64,000 bases of DNA. Source: Bacillus sp. FJAT-22090 (lineage in GTDB: Bacteria; Bacillota; Bacilli; Bacillales_A; Planococcaceae). The position numbers were made by a program, and so were the translations under genes. The notes beneath the pieces are model-generated. The model was not told where the DNA came from and made no database searches. It saw only the letters and a list, made by a program, of their open reading frames with translations. Positions 58,274 through 64,000 of the stretch are shown here, piece after piece (position 1 is the first letter of the stretch; each line of letters starts with the position of its first letter). The stretch is from positions 1-64,000 of the forward strand of contig NZ_VEBK01000015.1 in NCBI RefSeq assembly GCF_007676755.1, read 5' to 3'.

Positions 58274-59089
58274 ATGAATTTACCAATTCAAAAAAGCAGG
58301 AGAGCATTTAAACAGCTTGTTTATTTTGGTTGGGAACAGGCTCTGTCCTGTTTGTTTCCCGTAGTTATTTTTGCCTCCTTAGCTTTGACAAAACTGATCC
58401 CACTTCCCCTTCTACCACGTTATGACTGGTTGCTCGTCATCTGTCTTCTAATGCAATGGTGGATGGTGCGTTCCGGGCTAGAAACACGGGATGAACTGAA
58501 GGTGATCACATTGTTTCACCTTATTGGGCTTGCTTTAGAACTTTTTAAAGTACATATGGGCTCCTGGGCTTATCCAGGGGAAGGATATTCCAAAGTGTTG
58601 GGGGTTCCTTTGTACAGCGGATTCATGTACGCGAGTGTGGCAAGCTATCTTTGCCAGGCATGGCGAAGGTTAAAGGTAGAATTGTATAGGTGGCCACCGT
58701 TTTGGGTAGTTGTACCTCTTGCAGCTGCGATTTATATGAATTTCTTCACCCACCATTACTGGATTGATGTTCGCTGGTGGTTATCGGGACTCGTCATCAT
58801 CGTTTTTTGGAAAGCTTGGGTCATATACGAGGTGAATGGAACCCGTTATCGCATGCCTCTAGCGCTTTCATTTGTGCTCATCGGTTTTTTTATATGGGTA
58901 GCCGAAAATATTGCCACGTTTTTTGGTGCTTGGGAATATCCAAACCAAACAGATGCATGGAGTCTCGTTCATCTTGGAAAGGTGAGTTCATGGCTCTTAT
59001 TAGTAATCGTCAGTTTTCTTATAGTGGCGACATTAAAGCGGGTTAAAGGGGAAAGTCCCACTAGTACAGATGACTGTCAAACTTCATAA
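58274..59089 (+). CDS. DUF817 membrane protein
   Basis: A 271-residue membrane protein from ATG 58274 (GAGGGAAGGGG upstream), with eight or so hydrophobic segments. GWEQALSCLFPVVIFASLAL, RSGLETRDELKVI, HMGSWAYP...VPLYSGFMYASVASYLCQAWRRL and ENIATFFGAWEYPNQ are the DUF817 signature. Function unknown. Its sequence is less AT-rich than the XRE gene 26 bp upstream. Ends at a terminator. Confidence 0.85.
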   Translation: MNLPIQKSRRAFKQLVYFGWEQALSCLFPVVIFASLALTKLIPLPLLPRYDWLLVICLLMQWWMVRSGLETRDELKVITLFHLIGLALELFKVHMGSWAYPGEGYSKVLGVPLYSGFMYASVASYLCQAWRRLKVELYRWPPFWVVVPLAAAIYMNFFTHHYWIDVRWWLSGLVIIVFWKAWVIYEVNGTRYRMPLALSFVLIGFFIWVAENIATFFGAWEYPNQTDAWSLVHLGKVSSWLLLVIVSFLIVATLKRVKGESPTSTDDCQTS

Positions 59090-59101
59090 CTATTAAAAAA
59101 T

Positions 59102-59134
59102 TCTAAGAGCTTGGACTATCCAAGCTCTTTTTTG
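59102..59134 (+). terminator. Intrinsic terminator
   Basis: AAGAGCTTGG and CCAAGCTCTT pair around ACTAT, with T6. Confidence 0.95.
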
Positions 59135-59135
59135 G

Positions 59136-59164
59136 TTGACGAAATAATTAAAATAGGCTAAAAT
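59136..59164 (+). promoter_or_regulatory. hisZ: Sigma-A promoter of the histidine operon
   Basis: TTGACG (59136-59141), 17 bp, TAAAAT (59159-59164), 57 bp before hisZ. The leader is too short for a T-box riboswitch; no binding dyad is obvious. Confidence 0.8.
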
Positions 59165-59220
59165 CTATTTAATTTAATATATTAGCACTCTAGCATGATA
59201 AAGTATAAAAGGGTGATAGG

Positions 59221-60399
59221 ATGAATAAAATTCAAATGTTTGAAAAACCTTTAGGCATGAGGGATTCGTTTCCCGAGGTGAATGAACAGAAAGAGCAAAT
59301 ACGATCGACAGCGAGAGATTTTATAAGAAACAAAGGATACGATTTTATAAAAACACCATCCGTCGAGTATTTTGAAACGATCGGAAAAGCTTCCGCGATT
59401 GATGAATCTTCTCTTTTCAAGCTAGTCGACAATCAAGGAGAAATGCTCGTATTACGCCCAGACATGACGACTCCTATTGCGAGAATTGCCGCATCAAAGT
59501 TGCTAAAAGAAAAAAATCCTTTGCGATTAGCTTATTATGCAAATGTTTTTCGAGCGCAGCAGCGAGAAGGTGGTCGCCCAGCAGAGTTTGAACAATTGGG
59601 TCTAGAGTTAATTGGCGATTTTAGTGCGTACGGGGATAGTGAAATAATTCATACAGCAGTTGAGCTTGTGAAAGTATTAGGGGTAGAGAGCTTTCGTATG
59701 ACCATAGGACATGCGGGAGTGTTAACTGCTTTTCTAACGAATAATACGAATACTGTGGAACAAGTAGATACGTTAAGACAGCTATTAGTAGAAAAAGACT
59801 TTGTTGGTTTTGAGCAAAAGCTCGTTGCATTTGGATTGGTAGCAGATCAAAAAGATAATCTACATAAGCTAATCGATTATTCCATGGACTTTAAATCGCT
59901 TGAAAACTACCGACAATTTTTAACCGGAGATCAGCAATATTTAATGGACCAAGTAGAACAGTTACAGCATCTTTTGCAATTGCAGCTAAGTGACTATTCT
60001 GTTGTTTCGTTTGACCTGTCACTTGCCAGTCATATGAGCTATTACACGGGTATGTTGTTTGAAATTCATGCGGCTGGAAGTGGTTTTCCTATTGGAAACG
60101 GAGGCAGATATGATGAATTATTCCAACATTTTGACGAAAAAGTAGGGGCCACTGGGTTTGGAATACGTGTAGACCGTCTGTTGGAAGTGCTTCCGAAAAA
60201 TAAGAGAGAAGAAAGGCATACGCTTCTTTTATTTGATGAAACTTCTTACTTGAAGGCAATTATGTTAGCGGAAGCAAGAAGAAATAATGGCGAGCGGGTA
60301 ACACTTCAATTTATAGAAAGCATCAATGATATAGAGGCATATAAGAAAAGCTTTGATGAAGTATTGATTGTATCAGAAGGTGGTTCTTTACGTGAATGA
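59221..60399 (+). CDS. hisZ: ATP phosphoribosyltransferase regulatory subunit
   Basis: A 392-residue HisRS-like paralogue, ATG 59221 after [69 protein letters not shown] and [13 protein letters not shown] are kept, while it lacks the anticodon-binding end of real HisRS. HisZ is needed for activity of short HisG, whose gene overlaps its 3' end by 8 bp. Confidence 0.95.
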   Translation: MNKIQMFEKPLGMRDSFPEVNEQKEQIRSTARDFIRNKGYDFIKTPSVEYFETIGKASAIDESSLFKLVDNQGEMLVLRPDMTTPIARIAASKLLKEKNPLRLAYYANVFRAQQREGGRPAEFEQLGLELIGDFSAYGDSEIIHTAVELVKVLGVESFRMTIGHAGVLTAFLTNNTNTVEQVDTLRQLLVEKDFVGFEQKLVAFGLVADQKDNLHKLIDYSMDFKSLENYRQFLTGDQQYLMDQVEQLQHLLQLQLSDYSVVSFDLSLASHMSYYTGMLFEIHAAGSGFPIGNGGRYDELFQHFDEKVGATGFGIRVDRLLEVLPKNKREERHTLLLFDETSYLKAIMLAEARRNNGERVTLQFIESINDIEAYKKSFDEVLIVSEGGSLRE

Positions 60400-61021
60400 G
60401 TTAACGATTGCAATGCCGAAAGGGCGGATTTTCGAAGAAGCATATCAATTATTTGTAGAAGCTGGATTTCGTTTGCCAAGTGAGATAAGCGACTCTCGAA
60501 AGCTAATAGTAGAAGCCCCGGATGAGAGGATTCAATTTATTTTAGCAAAGCCGATGGATGTTCCAGTGTATGTAGAGCATGGGGTAGCTGATATTGGGAT
60601 TGCAGGAAAAGACGTGCTATTAGAACAGCTCCGAGATGTTCACGAATTACTAGATTTGCATATTAGTAATTGCTATATTGCGACTGCTGGATTGCCCCAT
60701 ACAACAATGAATGAAATCGCACCGAGAGTCGCCACTAAGTATCCGATTATCGCAACAAACTTTTATAAAGAAAAAGGAGAACAAGTGGAAATTATTGAGC
60801 TCAATGGTTCGATTGAATTAGCACCAATGATTGGTTTAGCCGACCGAATAGTCGATATTGTTTCGACCGGAAGGACACTCAAGGAAAATGGATTAGTCGA
60901 ATATGAAAGAATCGTTACTATATCTTCTAGGCTAATCGTTAATCCTGTCAGTTACCGAGTAAAAAGTGAACGAATTCGAGAATTTGTCGCAAAACTAAAA
61001 AGTGAATTGAACAAAAGGTAG
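60392..61021 (+). CDS. hisG: ATP phosphoribosyltransferase, short form
   Basis: A 209-residue catalytic subunit for the first step of histidine synthesis, from GTG 60392 (AGAAGGTGG upstream). [29 protein letters not shown] and the PRPP-binding [14 protein letters not shown] are intact. The short form lacks the regulatory domain and works with HisZ. The operon is interrupted after this gene by about 790 bp of repeats. Confidence 0.97.
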   Translation: MNELTIAMPKGRIFEEAYQLFVEAGFRLPSEISDSRKLIVEAPDERIQFILAKPMDVPVYVEHGVADIGIAGKDVLLEQLRDVHELLDLHISNCYIATAGLPHTTMNEIAPRVATKYPIIATNFYKEKGEQVEIIELNGSIELAPMIGLADRIVDIVSTGRTLKENGLVEYERIVTISSRLIVNPVSYRVKSERIREFVAKLKSELNKR

Positions 61022-61111
61022 CACACTTATTAATTATCTATATTATTTCATTTCTAAAAAGAATGAAGTTTACTATTTTATGTTTCGATTCGCTTTGTGG
61101 GGAGAGTGCGT

Positions 61112-61265
61112 CTTAACCGGTGTCCGCTTGGATTTCCGTTGCAGCCGGACGCGTTCCGTGGGGTGAGTGAGGAGCCTTCACCGACGCTTACGCGTTCGCC
61201 TGTGAAGTCTCCTCTTACTCACTTGATCCCACTGGAGTCGCCGGCTGCAGCTCCAATCCATCAAG
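61112..61265 (-). repeat. GC-rich intergenic repeat B, copy 2
   Basis: GTGTCCGCTTGGATTTCCG through GAGTCGCCGGCTGCAGCTCC and AATCCATC, reverse complement of 45530-45685. Confidence 0.85.
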
Positions 61266-61323
61266 ATTGCTAACTAAAATAGCAAATTACACAACGTTTA
61301 TTGTAAAGTAATTCCATTTTGTA

Positions 61324-61430
61324 TATTTGGTTGCTCTCGACGATGAATTGGTTGCTTTCCGGGGTAATCTAGTTGCTCTCGGCGTCGAATTGGTTGCTCT
61401 CCATGACGATTCTGTTGCGTTAAGCCATTT
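61324..61430 (+). repeat. Degenerate tandem repeat, GGTTGC-type, copy 3
   Basis: Units around TTGGTTGCTCTC and GAATTGGTTGCTTTCC, four to five times, ending in TTAAGCCATTTTTTGG. Confidence 0.85.
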
Positions 61431-61559
61431 TTTGGATACGATTAAGGGAAAAACACTCTATAGCAGTTGAATATAGTGCGGAGACCAAGGAAATTGGATT
61501 TTCCCATACGAAAAAACGGGATATTGTTTTAGCAAGTCTATACTGGAAGATAAGCAATT

Positions 61560-61702
61560 TTCTTTGATTTTTTCTGCTGGCGGCGACTCCTGCCGGATGA
61601 GTGGGCAAATGAGACAGCCCAACGACGCCTAAGCGGCGGGGCTGGCTCATCGCTCACCCGGCGGAAAGCGTCCGTAAGCAGAGAAAATCATAGCGGTCAC
61701 CT
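61560..61702 (+). repeat. GC-rich intergenic repeat A, copy 2
   Basis: GATTTTTTCTGCTGGCGGCG through GGCGGAAAGCGTCCGTAAGC and AGAGAAAATC, reverse complement of 45056-45215. Confidence 0.85.
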
Positions 61703-61809
61703 GTTAAGTCACAATATCCCTATAATAGGGCGTCGCACATTATTCTAAATATATTGCTTGGTTTGGAAAAACTATAAAGATCAACAAACGTGAAAAGGTA
61801 GGGTGCGCT

Positions 61810-63093
61810 ATGAAAATTGAAAAGCTTACAAATACGATTTCATTGCAGCGTTCCGTGGAACAGGCTAACGAGAATCATTTGGCGACTGTACGTGAAGTTA
61901 TTGAACAAGTGAAAAGCGATGGCGACGAAGCCCTTTTTACATATACGTCAAAATGGGATGGTGCAAAGCTTACTTCCTTTCAAGTAACTGAAGAGGAATT
62001 CGAAGAAGCATTTGCTGGTTTTGAGCCACAATTGATTCGTGATTTAGAAGAAGCAGCTGCCAATATACGTGCATTTCACTCACAACAGGCTAGACAAAAT
62101 ATTGACTTTCGGTTAGCAAAAAAATCCTATATTCAATATAAGATTTCCCCATTGGATGCTGTGGGATTATACGTTCCTGGAGGTACCGCTGCTTATCCAT
62201 CCTCTGTTTTAATGAATGCCATTCCAGCAATTGTAGCCGGTGTGAAGCGAGTTGTCATTGTGTCTCCACCGTCAAAAGAAGGGAAGCTCCCATCCTCTGT
62301 GCTAGTCGCAGCACGTATTGCTGGCGTGACAGAAATTTATAAAGTAGGGGGAGCACAGGCTATTGCAGCCCTTGCTTATGGCACCGAAACAATACAAGCA
62401 GTTGATAAAATTACAGGTCCAGGGAATAGCTTTGTGGCACTTGCCAAAAAAGAAGTGTTTGGAAAAGTAGCGATAGACATGATTGCAGGACCAAGTGAAA
62501 TAGCAATTATAGCAGATGAAACTGCTTTTGCAGACGAAGTGGCCTCCGATTTATTGGCCCAGGCGGAGCATGATCGGTTTGCGAGTTCGGTGCTGATCAC
62601 TACTAGTGAAAAACTTGCTAGAGAGGTTTCTAAAGAAGTGGAAAAGCAATTAAAGCAACTACCTCGGGAAGCTATCGCTAGAGCTTCTATTGAAAGTTTC
62701 GGATGTATTTATATTGCGGAATCTCTAGAGCAAGCGATCGAAGCTATTAACAAACTTGCGCCTGAGCATTTGGAAATAATGACAGCGTATCCTGAAAAGA
62801 TTAGTGAACAAATAAAACATGCGGGTGCTATCTTTATAGGAAGATTTAGCAGTGAGCCTATAGGAGATTATTTTGCTGGTACAAATCATGTATTGCCAAC
62901 AAATAGCACAGCGAGGTTTTCAAGTGGACTATGTGTGGATGATTTTATAAAGAAAACGAGTGTTGTCTATTATTCGGAAGAAATGTGGCAGGAGCAATAT
63001 CCGAAAATAGCAAGATTAGCAAGGTTAGAACAGCTAGAAGGGCATGCACGGTCAGTCGAGTCAAGAAGTTGGGAGAAGGGGGAAGTGAATTGA
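61810..63093 (+). CDS. hisD: Histidinol dehydrogenase
   Basis: A 427-residue enzyme for the last two oxidations to histidine. The signature VGGAQAIAALAYGTETIQAVDKITGPGN and IDMIAGPSEIAIIADETA, the zinc/catalytic region LLAQAEHD and APEHLEIM, and NHVLPT near the end are intact. ATG 61810 after AAAAGGTAGGG. It overlaps hisB by 4 bp. Between hisG and hisD the operon contains repeats instead of direct coupling. Confidence 0.97.
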   Translation: MKIEKLTNTISLQRSVEQANENHLATVREVIEQVKSDGDEALFTYTSKWDGAKLTSFQVTEEEFEEAFAGFEPQLIRDLEEAAANIRAFHSQQARQNIDFRLAKKSYIQYKISPLDAVGLYVPGGTAAYPSSVLMNAIPAIVAGVKRVVIVSPPSKEGKLPSSVLVAARIAGVTEIYKVGGAQAIAALAYGTETIQAVDKITGPGNSFVALAKKEVFGKVAIDMIAGPSEIAIIADETAFADEVASDLLAQAEHDRFASSVLITTSEKLAREVSKEVEKQLKQLPREAIARASIESFGCIYIAESLEQAIEAINKLAPEHLEIMTAYPEKISEQIKHAGAIFIGRFSSEPIGDYFAGTNHVLPTNSTARFSSGLCVDDFIKKTSVVYYSEEMWQEQYPKIARLARLEQLEGHARSVESRSWEKGEVN

Positions 63094-63686
63094 GTAACAA
63101 ACGGACAGCTAAAATCGAACGAATGACAAATGAAACAAAAGTATCGGTAGAGATAGATTTAGACGGGGAAGGAAATGCAAAAATCGATACCGGTGTACCA
63201 TTTATGGATCATATGCTCGATTTATTTACGAAGCATGGCTTGTTTGACGCAACTATTTTAGCAAATGGCGACACACATATCGATGATCATCATACGACGG
63301 AAGATATTAGCATCGTTCTTGGGCAAGCTGTTAAAAAAGCGCTAGGCGACAAGAAAAGTATTAAACGATATGGGAATGCCTTCGTACCTATGGATGATGC
63401 TTTAGCACAGGTAGTCATTGATGTGTCGAATCGACCACATCTAGAATTTCGTGCTCAGTTTCCAACGCAAAAGGTCGGAAATTTTGATACGGAGCTTGTG
63501 CATGAGTTCTTATGGAAGTTTGCATTAGAGGCACGAATGAATGTACATGTGATCGTGCATTATGGCAGAAATACGCATCATATGATAGAAGCAATTTTCA
63601 AAGCATTAGCTCGTGCAATGGACGATGCGATTACAAAAGACGAGCGAGTGAAAGGTGTTCCCTCCACGAAGGGATTACTTACATAA
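63090..63686 (+). CDS. hisB: Imidazoleglycerol-phosphate dehydratase
   Basis: A 198-residue single-domain dehydratase from TTG 63090 (AGAAGGGGGAAG upstream), overlapping hisD by 4 bp. Metal-binding motifs GVPFMDHMLDLFTKHG, DTHIDDHHTTEDISIVLG and HYGRNTHHMIEAIFKALARA are complete. In Bacillus the next gene is hisH; here hisA follows after 14 bp. Confidence 0.97.
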   Translation: MSNKRTAKIERMTNETKVSVEIDLDGEGNAKIDTGVPFMDHMLDLFTKHGLFDATILANGDTHIDDHHTTEDISIVLGQAVKKALGDKKSIKRYGNAFVPMDDALAQVVIDVSNRPHLEFRAQFPTQKVGNFDTELVHEFLWKFALEARMNVHVIVHYGRNTHHMIEAIFKALARAMDDAITKDERVKGVPSTKGLLT

Positions 63687-63700
63687 GGGAGAGAACCACG

Positions 63701-64000
63701 ATGACATCCATTCAAGTATATCCAGCGATTGATATGAAAGGAGGGAAATGTGTCCGTCTATATCAAGGCGATTATGAACAAGAAACGATTTACGGAAATT
63801 CCCCGTTTGATATGGCGAAAAAATTTGTAGATGAAGGAGCAACTTGGATTCATCTAGTAGATTTAGATGGGGCAAAGGATGGCGAGAAAATCCATGGGGA
63901 TGAAGTCATTCGAATTGCAAAGGAGCTCCCGTTAAGTGTACAAATTGGCGGTGGAATCCGTTCAAAAGAAGATGTACGCCACTATTTAACGAATGGTGTG
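63701..64000 (+). CDS. hisA: Phosphoribosylformimino-5-aminoimidazole isomerase, 5' part
   Basis: The first 100 codons of HisA, cut by the window end. ATG 63701 after AAGGGAGAG. IQVYPAIDMKGGKCVRLYQGDYEQ (catalytic Asp in AIDMKGG), WIHLVDLDGAKDG and LSVQIGGGIRS are typical of HisA rather than HisF. It follows hisB by 14 bp, with no room for hisH. Confidence 0.95.
   Translation, partial: MTSIQVYPAIDMKGGKCVRLYQGDYEQETIYGNSPFDMAKKFVDEGATWIHLVDLDGAKDGEKIHGDEVIRIAKELPLSVQIGGGIRSKEDVRHYLTNGV

Noticed and set aside
59165-59220. T-box or other riboswitch before hisZ
   Set aside because: The leader between promoter and start is only about 55 bp and lacks T-box features.
1-64000. tRNA, rRNA or origin sequences
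   Set aside because: No cloverleaf-like, ribosomal or DnaA-box-cluster sequence was seen on reading; a dedicated scan was not possible.

Overview
The window is a low-GC Gram-positive chromosome of the Bacillales. The order uvrB-uvrA-(DUF4097)-hprK-lgt-yvoD-ppaX-yvoF-hisZ-hisG-hisD-hisB-hisA, a comK gene, short HisZ-dependent HisG, TTG/GTG starts behind strong AGGAGG-type ribosome sites and AT-rich codon use fit Bacillaceae/Planococcaceae; the genus is inference. No tRNA, rRNA, CRISPR array, transposase or prophage module is visible.

Region 1 (1-33,926) is an accessory array. Small genes, nearly all alone and mostly on the + strand, are separated by a repeated element found at about 37 loci, always in the same orientation. 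I call it CBE (cassette-boundary element). A full CBE (85-150 bp) has a left half with core CTAACGGGTGCTTTA, a variable centre that usually holds an intrinsic terminator, and a right half with core CTAA-(5 to 8 nt ending GCAG)-(G/T)TTAG. The outer arms are inverted repeats and often co-vary between copies. Typical cargo: an aminoglycoside-phosphotransferase-like kinase, an AAC(6')-like acetyltransferase, lipoproteins, tiny membrane proteins, two mini M50 proteases, an ECF sigma/anti-sigma pair, a GntR/ABC operon, Nudix, GNAT, YciI, DUF1569, DUF3888, YfmQ, alpha/beta hydrolase, and broken genes (uridine kinase-like, DinB-like, UppS-like, VanZ-like). The layout resembles an integron cassette array without an integrase, but arm co-variation inside single elements also fits a mobile terminator/hairpin repeat. 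This is the main candidate for a new system. The stretch 27.6-33.4 kb has almost no CBEs and carries thioesterase, TetR, YdcZ-type transporter and VanZ genes.

Region 2 (33,994-45,000) is accessory to semi-conserved: a YndJ/DUF4166/DoxX-like operon on the - strand, a + strand run of GyrI-like, GNAT, broken aminoglycoside-nucleotidyltransferase-like, GNAT and methyltransferase genes, a MntA/HepT toxin-antitoxin pair flanked by a duplicated methyltransferase 3' end, an enoyl-CoA hydratase, an EAL-HDOD protein, a YhjD-like protein, comK and an IDEAL-domain gene.

Region 3 (45,000-64,000) is core. uvrBA (with a LexA-box-like site) is followed by a DUF4097 protein, then hprK-lgt-yvoD-ppaX-yvoF, an amidinotransferase-like gene, a DUF2975/XRE pair, DUF817, and the histidine operon from a clear sigma-A promoter. 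The his operon is split by 790 bp of GC-rich and tandem repeats between hisG and hisD, and hisH is absent between hisB and hisA. The same repeats lie inverted at 45.0-45.7 kb.
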